From Olsenella sp. oral taxon 807 (GTDB taxonomy: Bacteria; Actinomycetota; Coriobacteriia; Coriobacteriales; Atopobiaceae), in assembly GCF_001189515.2 (NCBI RefSeq), contig NZ_CP012069.2, positions 124,001 through 188,000 on the forward strand: a DNA stretch of 64,000 nt, written 5' to 3'. The position numbers and the translations under genes are program-made. Shown here piece by piece: positions 36,395 through 44,402 of the stretch (position 1 is its first letter; each line of letters opens with the position of its first letter). A model generated the notes under the pieces. It was not told the origin of the DNA. It made no database searches and saw only the letters and a list, made by a program, of their open reading frames with translations.

Positions 36395-36459
36395 AACCGT
36401 CCCCCTTCGACCGGACTGGCGCCGGCGGATGTGGACGCGGGGATGTTCGCCCTCAGCGT

Positions 36460-36600
36460 CTAACTGCCCTCGGAGGGTCCGGCAAAGAACGTTCCTCCCG
36501 CGCCACGTACGCGACGTTCGAGGCGCGTGAGGCCCGTGCCGGCGGTTGCGGGGGTGAGGTGCGCGTCATCCTCAGGATCCGAGGTGACCCCTATCAGCGA
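36460..36600 (-). pseudogene. C-terminal remnant of a histidine kinase
   Basis: The frame reads TPATAGTGLTRLERRVRGAG then GTFFAGPSEGS and stop, the G2-box end of a NarL-type sensor kinase ATPase domain (compare GTGL-G-xRERV). Everything before it is lost. It joins the broken permease at about 36600, which marks a deletion. It ends 66 bp before the response regulator, its likely former partner. Confidence 0.6.
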
Positions 36601-37676
36601 CCTCCAGGCAATGAGGCGCACCGTGTCCCCACAAGCCCAAAGAGCACGAGGACGTCGGCGTAGTTGAGCTCTGCGGGCAGGCCGAGTCGGGAGAGGACCT
36701 CTTCGAGGTAACGGGCGGCACAGAGCAGCGCCGACCCGCCGCCGAGTGCGGCAGCCAAAGGGACGACCGCGTGGGAGTCGCGCTCTATCTCCTCGATTGC
36801 CTCGCGAGCGGCTAGGTGACCCACGGCGTCCCCGAGCGTACGCGGTATCAGTCCCGCAGCGCGGGTGGCGAGACGGACCCCTTCGACCCCAGCGGCGAAC
36901 ACGGCGAGCGTCGCGAGAATGCCGGCGCTTACGATGCCGTTCACGATGGCCCCCACCCCGTTGCCGCCCAAGAGCGCGCCCAGGACAAAGATAACCAGGG
37001 AGAGTCCAAGAAGGAGGCCCGAAAGCACTCGTCTTGCCGCCGTTCCCGCGCGGGAGCGGCCCGTATCAGCTCCCGTCTTGCGCAGGAAGTCGACGGGGGC
37101 TACCCTCCCGGTTCGGAGGGCAGGCAGGATCGCTCCCGCCATGCAGGTCGGCCAAGACACGGCAAACGCGAGAGGTGCAGCCAGCGCTCCCACGTCGAAG
37201 GCTGGTGGCTCAAACGATCCGAGGCCACCCGAGAAGCCCTCGGCAGCCAGCGCGTCGAACGCGGGCACGAGCGCAGACGAGAGGGGAAGGGAGGCAAGCG
37301 AGCCTGCGGCCGACCCGATGGCGGAGGCTAGGCCAGCTACGGAGAGCGCTGAGACGCGTACCTGGATGGGCGTGGCACCCGCGAGGCGCCACTGGGCGAA
37401 GGTGGAGTGGCAGCGCCTCACGGTGGCCGACCCGATCGCCGTGAGTGCAAACAGGGCGATGAGTGCGACCTCGGCGTAGATGGTGACGGACACGACCTGA
37501 AACCCGGTGAGGTCGAGCCGAGCTGCACGGGTGGCCTCGGCGAACGCGGGACCCGACGTCCAGACGGCCTGTGACACGCAAATGCCGACGAGGGTCGAGG
37601 TCATTGTGACGACACAGACGAGTGGGACCCAGCCGACGAGGTCCTCGGCAAAGATCCGGATTGCATACCTATGCAT
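36594..37676 (-). CDS. FtsX-like ABC transporter permease, C-terminally truncated
   Basis: The 360-aa product has an N-terminal membrane segment (LVGWVPLVCVVTMTSTLVGI), then three more (about residues 70-95, 120-145 and 160-180), and a second group with VLSGLLLGLSLVIFVLGALL and GIVSAGILATLAVF. The arrangement with AQWRLAGATPIQVRVS is FtsX-like. The last residues (VLVLFGLVGTRCASLPGGR) look unlike the family, and the end is fused to kinase remnant DNA, so the C-terminal FtsX helices are probably missing. It overlaps the ATPase gene by 8 bp. Export probably concerns lipids, peptides or antibiotics; the cargo is unknown. Confidence 0.72.
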   Translation of the reverse strand: MHRYAIRIFAEDLVGWVPLVCVVTMTSTLVGICVSQAVWTSGPAFAEATRAARLDLTGFQVVSVTIYAEVALIALFALTAIGSATVRRCHSTFAQWRLAGATPIQVRVSALSVAGLASAIGSAAGSLASLPLSSALVPAFDALAAEGFSGGLGSFEPPAFDVGALAAPLAFAVSWPTCMAGAILPALRTGRVAPVDFLRKTGADTGRSRAGTAARRVLSGLLLGLSLVIFVLGALLGGNGVGAIVNGIVSAGILATLAVFAAGVEGVRLATRAAGLIPRTLGDAVGHLAAREAIEEIERDSHAVVPLAAALGGGSALLCAARYLEEVLSRLGLPAELNYADVLVLFGLVGTRCASLPGGR

Positions 37677-38400
37677 GGTCTGCCTCGCTTTCGTGCTCCT
37701 TCATGCCGTCAAGTATCTCTTTGGGGGCCATGCTGCCTGCGACGTGCGTGATGCGCCCGTCGCGCATGAAGATGATCACGTCGGCGGCCGATGCGACGTT
37801 GGGGTCGTGCGTGACCACGACGACCGCGCAGCCGGTAGATGCCATCTCCTTGAGCGTCGCGAGCACGACGTGAGAGCTGCCGGTGTCGAGTGCGCCGGTT
37901 GGCTCGTCGGCGAAGAGGACCTTTGGCGAGAGCATCAGGGCGCGGATGAGTGCGCAGCGTTGCCTCTCTCCGCCTGAGAGTTCCTGCGCTCTCGCCGCGT
38001 GATGCCCAGAGAGCCCAAAGCGGTTGAGCAGCGCTGCAAGCTGCGCGGGGTCGCCTCTGTGACCAGCTGGCGAGAGCGGCAGGAGGGCATTCTCCTTGAC
38101 GGTCAGGTACGGGACGAGGTTGTAGTCCTGGAACACGAAGCCGACGCGCTCACGCAAAAAGCGCGTGCGCTGCCCATCGGGGAGCGCGTACACGTCCTGC
38201 CCAAATGCCAGCATCTGCCCTGTGTCTGGGACGTCCAGTCCCGAGAGGGCGTAGAGAAGCGAGGTCTTCCCCGCCCCCGAGGGCCCGACGACCGCAGTCA
38301 TACCGGGACCGATGGAGATTGAGCAGTTGTCGAGTATGGGAGGGGCGCCCTTGGTGAGCGAGGCCTTGCTCAGGCCGTAGGCTTCGATGATGCGTTCCAT
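37669..38400 (-). CDS. ABC transporter ATP-binding protein (MacB/FtsE type)
   Basis: The 243-aa product has Walker A GPSGAGKTSLL near residue 38, the Q-loop FVFQDYNLV, the signature ELSGGERQRCALIRA, Walker B VLFADEPTGALD and the switch His in VVVTHD. It energises the FtsX-like permease encoded next. The chosen ATG 38400 follows AAAGGGG; upstream ATGs are not supported. Complete. Confidence 0.88.
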   Translation of the reverse strand: MERIIEAYGLSKASLTKGAPPILDNCSISIGPGMTAVVGPSGAGKTSLLYALSGLDVPDTGQMLAFGQDVYALPDGQRTRFLRERVGFVFQDYNLVPYLTVKENALLPLSPAGHRGDPAQLAALLNRFGLSGHHAARAQELSGGERQRCALIRALMLSPKVLFADEPTGALDTGSSHVVLATLKEMASTGCAVVVVTHDPNVASAADVIIFMRDGRITHVAGSMAPKEILDGMKEHESEADHA

Positions 38401-38877
38401 GTAGACCCCTTTCGTTCGACTTGCTGCGGTGTTGCGCATCTTTGTGCAGTGGTTCGCCGAAGATGAAAGCACGAAGCGCGGGTCATTTCCAGGCCATGCG
38501 GGGCTTTGCCATCTGGAGCGGACAAGGCCCTAAGGCTGCCGCTCGGTCCCGGTACCTGTACGGTGGTAGGCTTATCATGGTGGAGAGGGTCCCTCGCCCT
38601 CTGAGGCTGCCCTAGGATTACCGTGCCGCTATCGTGTGCTAAGGTTGGAATGCAGCTCACCGAAGGGGAAGGGGGCGTGAGGCATGGATATGGTTGCCAA
38701 ATGCGTTGGAGCTTGTTCAGGGGAGGTGCCAGTTCGTCCTCTACCAGGCTACTATCAGTGCTCTGATCCCCATCCTCTCCGCGATGAATTTCGCCGCCGT
38801 GCGCACCGGGCGGGACGAGGGCATCAGTCCCCTGAGCGGCGCCGTTTCGACGCTCCGTGCCGGTGTGGGGTTGCGCA
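38401..38877. other. Intergenic stretch without a recognised gene
   Basis: Short plus-strand frames near 38690-38890 (LVQGRCQFVLYQATISALIP) look partly protein-like and could be a remnant. Nothing can be named. The promoters of the two flanking divergent operons must lie here. Confidence 0.4.
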
Positions 38878-39627
38878 ATGAGCGGATCCTTGCGGGCGTG
38901 CCAAGGCCGTGACCCTCAGGGGGTATGCGGGCTGGAATCTGCCGAGCTGAGGCGTCTGGTCGTGTACGTGCACGGAAGGGGTGGCTCCGCCAAGGAGGCG
39001 GAGCACTACAGGGCCCTTTTCCCCGAAAGTGATGTGATTGGCTTCGACTACAGGTCGCAGAGCCCATGGGAGGCGCATGAGGAGTTCCCTCGATTCTTTG
39101 GCGAGAGACGCGGCCGCTACGGGTCGCTTGTCCTGGTCGCCCACAGCATGGGGGCGTTTCTTGCGTTGTCCTCCCTTGGTAAGAGACACGTCGACGAGGT
39201 GTATCTCGTCTCTCCCATCGTGGACATGGAGAAGCTGATACGCGACATGATGGCGCGCGCGGGCGTCACCGAGGAGGAGCTTTCGAAGAGGCTGGAGATC
39301 GAGACGGGCTTTGGCGAGAGGCTGTCCTGGAAGTACCTCCGTTACGTGAGGGACAACCCAATACGGTGGGGCGTCCCGACCCACATCCTGTGCGGCGAGG
39401 GGGACGACCTGACGCCCGTCGAGACTACGTCGGCCTTCGCAGGGCAGATTGGCGCGGACCTGAGCGTCATGAGAGGCGGGGAGCACTGGTTTCATACCCG
39501 CGAGCAGCTACGGTTTCTCGACGCTTGGCTGGGGCGGCTCAAGCGGGCGGGTCTCGGGTCCGGTGAGTGCGCAGCTTCTTGCTCGACGCGATCCACGTTC
39601 CCATCGACGCCGCGTCCCCGCCCATGA
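38878..39627 (+). CDS. Alpha/beta hydrolase
   Basis: The 249-aa frame contains the oxyanion motif VVYVHGRGGSAKEAEHYRAL, the nucleophile elbow VLVAHSMGAFLAL (Ser near residue 89), the acid-bearing LCGEGDDLTP and the catalytic His in MRGGEHWFHT. The first 18 residues and the final 30 (SGECAASCSTRSTFP) are atypical. The true start may be a GTG or an ATG slightly downstream, since no good ribosome-binding site precedes 38878. It is cytoplasmic and the substrate unknown. It lies between two ABC operons, with no obvious functional link. Confidence 0.7.
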   Translation: MSGSLRACQGRDPQGVCGLESAELRRLVVYVHGRGGSAKEAEHYRALFPESDVIGFDYRSQSPWEAHEEFPRFFGERRGRYGSLVLVAHSMGAFLALSSLGKRHVDEVYLVSPIVDMEKLIRDMMARAGVTEEELSKRLEIETGFGERLSWKYLRYVRDNPIRWGVPTHILCGEGDDLTPVETTSAFAGQIGADLSVMRGGEHWFHTREQLRFLDAWLGRLKRAGLGSGECAASCSTRSTFPSTPRPRP

Positions 39628-39706
39628 ACCGATGGACAGGTCGCCCTCAAGCTCGGCAAGGCATGACGTGAGCCATGCGCTTGGCGTACGCGAACGCATC
39701 GCGAGA

Positions 39707-39735
39707 TTGAAGTCTTTACACGAACTACCCATAAT
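39707..39735 (+). promoter_or_regulatory. Promoter of the membrane protein / ABC operon
   Basis: TTGAAG (39707-39712) and CATAAT (39730-39735) are separated by 17 bp, a good sigma-70-type promoter. It lies about 65 bp upstream of the first gene at 39801. Confidence 0.6.
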
Positions 39736-39800
39736 CCAAGTCTCGCAATGGTAACATTGGCAAGTGGAACGCTAGATTCGACCGTTCTAGAGATGGGGAG

Positions 39801-40277
39801 ATGTCATGGAGTGCACGCCGTAGCCTCGTGAGCCACTTTGTCGAGAAATCCCTGTTAAGACCCAAAAGCCGTCTCGAGTTGGGTGCCCTATACGTGGGGT
39901 GCTTTCTGCTGGCAAGCTTCCTCGCATGCGTGGAGCGTCAGGCGGCAGGCTCAGATGTGTTACTGAGATACTTCGAGTTCATGTTGCATAATAAACGTGC
40001 CTTCGTTCTGGGGTTCTCTGTGGTGGCGTTGGTGTTTCACTACCACCTGCTGGCAAGCTCTGGAACAGAGATCAGATGCCGGGTGCTGGTAGGGGACAGG
40101 CTGACGCTGATACGACTCAGGTACATCATCGAATGCCTGGCATTGCTCGGCATCTGCTGTGCTCTCTCGATCGCACTGCATCTCCTGCTGGGCTTCGAGA
40201 TCGTTGACAACCTCTGTTTGTTCGCCGTCCTATCCATGTACATCCTCGCGAGCGCGGGTCTTATGGGGGCAAGATGA
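39801..40277 (+). CDS. Hypothetical membrane protein of an ABC operon
   Basis: The 158-aa product has four hydrophobic segments: ALYVGCFLLASFLACV, VLGFSVVALVFHYHLLA, IIECLALLGICCALSIALHL and LCLFAVLSMYILASAGLM. No family is recognised. The start at 39801 is immediately behind GGGGAG, which is too close, so a slightly later start is possible. It overlaps the permease by 4 bp (ATGA), so it belongs to the same transporter unit, perhaps as an accessory or immunity-type subunit. Confidence 0.6.
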   Translation: MSWSARRSLVSHFVEKSLLRPKSRLELGALYVGCFLLASFLACVERQAAGSDVLLRYFEFMLHNKRAFVLGFSVVALVFHYHLLASSGTEIRCRVLVGDRLTLIRLRYIIECLALLGICCALSIALHLLLGFEIVDNLCLFAVLSMYILASAGLMGAR

Positions 40278-41497
40278 AGGCCTTTCATTTTTTCTTGACT
40301 CGTATATTCCTAAGGAAGCCAATTTTCGCCATAGGCACGCTGACTCTGTTGTTTCTGGCTAACTACATAGTGTTCTCGACGGCTCGTACCGTGTTTTCCG
40401 CACGTGAGGGCTACGAGCAGATGGCGCGCATTAACGCGGAGGGAACATTCATGGCGAGCTTGGATCCGGATGCGACGGTAGATGTCGACAGCAGCTCAAA
40501 AGAATCGATCCAGAGCGTCTACGATGTCCTGGACGACCGATATGAGTACGCTTTCTACACTGACGGCTACATCACGGACCTAGCTAACAGCCATGGGGTC
40601 GAAGTCCCGGTGGGTTACATGAATCAGCGATATAACGAGCTCAACGGCTTTTCCGTCGCGAAGGGAGACGGGCTGACGTTTGATTACAGCCTGGACCAAG
40701 GCGAGGCGATTCCCGTTTTGGTGGGCAGGGGGCTCGCCGACGACTATCCGCTTGGCTCGCAGTTCACCATGCATGACCCCGCATTGGGCCGAGAGTTGAC
40801 GGTGAGGGTCGTTGGCATCATCGCCGAGAACTCGTCGCATTCGATCCTTTATGCGCCTGATTTGAAGCAGTACCACAACTTTTCGGTGGTTATCCCGGTG
40901 AACAGAGCTTTCATTGAGCAGGCCGACGCCTTTCTTAAGCTCAACGGGCTCATGGATCTCATTTTAGTTAATACCGATCGTACGGGCGTGTCCGAGCTGG
41001 GCGCATATGTCAACAGAACGATTGGGGTCAAGTTCAACTACTATAGTCGACAGGACAACATTGAGTTTTACAACCAGTACCTTGTCTCCTCGACGAGTTC
41101 CCTGCTTGTTGTCTCTGGCGCGCTCCTTGTCCTGACCATCGTCCTATCCGTCTGGGGCTCTCTGGCAAGCGTGCGTGTGATGGTGCGCGACTTCACGATC
41201 AACGTGCTGGTGGGGCTAAGCTACTCCAAGGTCCGGCGGCTCCTCTTCTCATACTACGCGGGCCTTTCGCTCCTTACCCTGCTTGCCGTTCTTGCCATGG
41301 CCGCCTATTCGAGGTACGATGCCTGGCAAGGTAAGAGTGCATTTCTTATGACCTATGGCTGCGCGGGGTTGATCGGGATGGACTGGCTGGCCTTGCTTGT
41401 CGCACTACTGCTCGATCTCTTTCTGGTCACGGTGGTTGTGCAGACGATTTCCTGGAGACTGAGACGGGTTCCCATCTCGGTGGGGGTTTTGCAGTGA
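40274..41497 (+). CDS. FtsX/MacB-like ABC transporter permease
   Basis: The 407-aa product has one N-terminal membrane segment (IGTLTLLFLANYIVF), a large extracytoplasmic domain of about 230 residues (with VEVPVGYMNQRYNELNGFSV) and three C-terminal membrane segments (LLVVSGALLVLTIVLSVWGS; LLFSYYAGLSLLTLLAVLAM; LLVALLLDLFLVTVVVQTI). This is the MacB layout. It would work with the ATPase encoded directly downstream, with which it shares TGATG. The operon resembles those for export of, or protection against, peptides, but nothing shows a substrate. Confidence 0.72.
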   Translation: MKAFHFFLTRIFLRKPIFAIGTLTLLFLANYIVFSTARTVFSAREGYEQMARINAEGTFMASLDPDATVDVDSSSKESIQSVYDVLDDRYEYAFYTDGYITDLANSHGVEVPVGYMNQRYNELNGFSVAKGDGLTFDYSLDQGEAIPVLVGRGLADDYPLGSQFTMHDPALGRELTVRVVGIIAENSSHSILYAPDLKQYHNFSVVIPVNRAFIEQADAFLKLNGLMDLILVNTDRTGVSELGAYVNRTIGVKFNYYSRQDNIEFYNQYLVSSTSSLLVVSGALLVLTIVLSVWGSLASVRVMVRDFTINVLVGLSYSKVRRLLFSYYAGLSLLTLLAVLAMAAYSRYDAWQGKSAFLMTYGCAGLIGMDWLALLVALLLDLFLVTVVVQTISWRLRRVPISVGVLQ

Positions 41498-42162
41498 TGG
41501 ATAACGTCATCGACCTCAAGCTAGAGCACAAGACATATAGGAAGGGCTCGTCATCCGTAACCCTTCTTGAGAACTTCTCGCTCACGGTCGCTGAGGGCGA
41601 AAAGCTTGCGATAGTCGGGGAGTCTGGCGTTGGCAAGAGCTCGCTATTGAACATCCTTGGCCTGATTGACAGACACTACGCAGGTTCCTACACCCTGCTC
41701 GGCAGATCCGCCCGAGAGCTGTCAGATCGCGAGTCGGCTGCGTGGAGGAACCAAAGGATCGGATTCGTCCTACAGGAGTCGGCGCTCATCAGCTCCTTGA
41801 GCATTGCGGACAATATCAAGTTGCCCCTGCTCTACGCGCGGCCGCCCGGCAGCGGCCGGTCAGGTAGGTTTGAGGAGGTGGTGGACACTCTTGACATCGG
41901 TCCCATTCTGCGCAAGAAACCGCTCGAATGCTCCGGCGGGGAAAGGGCGAGGGCCGTCTTTGCGCGGGCTGTCATCATGAGCCCCCAAGTAATTCTTGCT
42001 GACGAGCCTACCGCCTCCCTTGACGCAAAGAACAGGTCAAGGATCATCGGTCTTCTGTTTGGCCTGAATCGTGACCTTGGGTCTACGGTCGTCACCGTTA
42101 CGCATGATGCCGACGTGGCCAGCCAGCACGATAGGGTCGTCGCACTTCAGAGAAAGGCATAG
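41497..42162 (+). CDS. ABC transporter ATP-binding protein
   Basis: The 221-aa product has Walker A VGESGVGKSSLL near residue 39, the Q-loop FVLQESALI, the signature LECSGGERARAVFARA, Walker B ILADEPTASLD and VTVTHD. It belongs to the LolD/MacB group. The start ATG 41497 overlaps the permease stop by one base. Complete, and the last gene of the operon. Confidence 0.87.
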   Translation: MDNVIDLKLEHKTYRKGSSSVTLLENFSLTVAEGEKLAIVGESGVGKSSLLNILGLIDRHYAGSYTLLGRSARELSDRESAAWRNQRIGFVLQESALISSLSIADNIKLPLLYARPPGSGRSGRFEEVVDTLDIGPILRKKPLECSGGERARAVFARAVIMSPQVILADEPTASLDAKNRSRIIGLLFGLNRDLGSTVVTVTHDADVASQHDRVVALQRKA

Positions 42163-42313
42163 GGCACGAATCTCTGCGTTATGGTATTTTCGGAGCCACT
42201 CGGGTTGGGCCTGCTTGTTCCGGGAATTAGCTTGGGTAAAAGGACGGACGGGTGTTGTGTCCGGCATGCGAGAATAAGGCCCGCGTCAAAGCGTGTGAGA
42301 AAAGGATCCGAAG

Positions 42314-42928
42314 ATGGGATGGTGGAACCCGAAGGCAAAGATCCCCATCGAAAGCGAGGAGTTCGGCAAGATTGTCCGGGACCTCGTCTTCGAGTGCCCC
42401 AGCTCGCACCGCCACGAGGTGTCGGACGGGAAGCGCCCAGACGGCAAGAAGAGCAAGAGTAGGTTCTATCAGTCGGTGAGTGCCCGCAACACATCGTTCC
42501 ACGCGAGGGGGATCAGTGGTGACCTGTTCCTGACGATTCTTGGAGAGATCACAGGTCCCCTCAAGAGGAAGGACAGGTACATCAAGGTTGAGAACGGCCA
42601 GACCGTCGAAGAGGTAGCCGCATCGGCGGTAAAGCGCCTAGGGTCTGATGCCATGAAGAGGGACCTCCTGGTCTTCGCTCCGCGATCCGACATGCCCGAT
42701 ACCGAGGCGATCTTCTATTACATCAGAAACGCCTTCGCCCACGGCTCCTTCGAGGTGCAAGATGTCGACTGTAGGAGGATGTACCTGCTTGAGAGCGACA
42801 AGAAGGGCAAGCCGCTGGCGATGATGCGCTTAAGCGAGCAGACGCTGCTGCGCTATGCCCAGCTCGCCCACCTGAGCGTTAAAGAGATAAAGAATCTCCG
42901 TCAAGGGAAGCGCAAGAGGCCGGAGTAG
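42314..42928 (+). CDS. HEPN-like protein
   Basis: The 204-aa product is basic at both ends and contains EAIFYYIRNAFAHGSFEVQD near residue 140. IRNAFAH fits the R-N-x3-H motif of HEPN domains, which are often RNases of toxin-antitoxin or phage-defence systems. The final helix QTLLRYAQLAHLSVKEIKNL is also helical. The start ATG 42314 follows GGATCCGAAG, only a fair ribosome-binding site. It is not in an operon and no antitoxin-like neighbour is seen. The HEPN assignment rests on the motif alone. Confidence 0.55.
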   Translation: MGWWNPKAKIPIESEEFGKIVRDLVFECPSSHRHEVSDGKRPDGKKSKSRFYQSVSARNTSFHARGISGDLFLTILGEITGPLKRKDRYIKVENGQTVEEVAASAVKRLGSDAMKRDLLVFAPRSDMPDTEAIFYYIRNAFAHGSFEVQDVDCRRMYLLESDKKGKPLAMMRLSEQTLLRYAQLAHLSVKEIKNLRQGKRKRPE

Positions 42929-43354
42929 CGATTCACTTGTCGAGCGCGTTGCCTCGACAAGGAGAGGGACCCTTCCCATCCCACTCGCCGGCCGTCTCTG
43001 TGGGCTCGCGCCAAGCCGTGGGGGCTCCATGCTCCATTGCAAGGCTGTCTGGGGCATTGCGGGGCTGCTCCGCAGGCTGGTCTTCGGCCGCCTATAGCAG
43101 CCGCCTTCCGCTGTGACCCCCCGATCTTAGCTCGTCCCACTTCGTCGCTCTCGCCATGTCCCTGCACATCTTCCGTTTGGAGCACTCCATGCTCCCGTCC
43201 CCACGTCCTGCGGCTCCATCCCACCACTCTCGTCCGGCGGGTGGGATGGTCATCTCGGGTTACGGCAGTCTGTCCCGGCGTCTCTTGCAGTCCAAGCTTT
43301 CGTACAGGTTCGTTCACCGTACTCGCAACAGCTTCACCAGTGTATCGTCTATAC
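42929..43354. other. Intergenic stretch without a recognised gene
   Basis: GGCGGGTGGGATGG-type palindromic text and several decayed frames only. It is the left flank of the compound IS. Confidence 0.4.
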
Positions 43355-43439
43355 CTAACTCTCTGTTAGACCACCGTCGGCATGACGACGCCCCGCGTCT
43401 CCGCCACGATGTTGTCAGCGAGAAAACATGTCGAGGGGA

Positions 43440-44400
43440 GACGCGGGGATGCCTGGCATGACACCGCGAGGGGCGAGGGGGCCGGGCGCGTGCCCCAGGT
43501 GCGGCGGGACGCGCCTCGTGCGCGAGGGGCGCGACGGGGGCGGGTCGCAGGGGCGGTCCCGCGGGTCCTGCGGCCGCGCCCCCTCGCGCAGGGCCATGGG
43601 CCCGCCCGGGTGCCCCGGGCCCGAGGGGGGCGTCCGGGCGAGCCGCGCCGGGCACGCGTGCGCGGGCGGGACGCCCGGGGAGCGCGCGGGGGCCTGCGGG
43701 GTGTGCCCGGGCACGTCCCGGCTCGTGCGCACGGGGCCCAGCGAGGCCGTGGGCCGCGCCCCTGCGCCGCCCGGGAGGGGACGGCCGTCTCCTGCCAGGT
43801 CGACGGCACGCGCCCCGGCGAGTCGCCGGCCGGCAGGCGGCCCGGGTCGGCGGCGGCGTTGCCCCGGGAGCCGCGGCGCTCGGCGGCGCCGTGCGCGAGC
43901 GCGGCATATCGAACCTCAAGGTGTGCGTGGTCTGCGGGGGGCGACCTCGGCGACGAGTTCTGCGAGGTCGCGGACCGGGGCCGGCCGACCGACGAGGCGT
44001 ACGGCCTCGGCCCTGGGGGCCGTGGGCGAGGGAACGTCCGTCTCGACCGACGGCCTCCGTGGGTACGCCCGGGTGCCCCCCCGCGCTTGCGTGTCGCGCC
44101 ACGACGCGACGCCCGCGCGGGAGGCCGTGCGCGGCGAGCTCGGCATGGCGGACGCCATGCACGCGAGGCCCGAGGGCTTCCTGGCGCGCCTCGGGGGGTC
44201 CCGCCGGGGAGGCCCGGCCACCACCCCGGCTGGTTCCTGTGGGACGAGCAGACGAGGGGGCCGGGCGCCGACAGGGCGGACACCCTGTCGGGCCAGGCGG
44301 CGACGGGGAGCTACGACAACACGCGGTTCGCCCTCGCGAGGGAGCCGCAGCCCCTCTGGTCCTACTGGGAGGATAAGCTGGCCATGCCGACGGTGGTCTA
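43440..44400 (+). pseudogene. IS1595-type transposase, multiple frameshifts
   Basis: Pieces in several frames add up to one protein. A zinc ribbon with CPRCGGTRLVREGR opens it. A segment like GTSVSTDGLRGYARVPPRAC sits where the DDE region with its YADGL-type motif should be. Then come ADAMHARPEGFLARLGG and HPGWFLWDEQTRG, and the end is LAREPQPLWSYWEDKLA. The order matches IS1595-family (ISXO2-like) transposases. It cannot be active. Confidence 0.65.
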
Positions 44401-44402
44401 AC

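Noticed and set aside
43382-44401. Intact 339-codon gene on the plus strand
   Set aside because: Its frame is open only because of extreme GC; transposase similarity jumps between frames, so it is a decayed IS.
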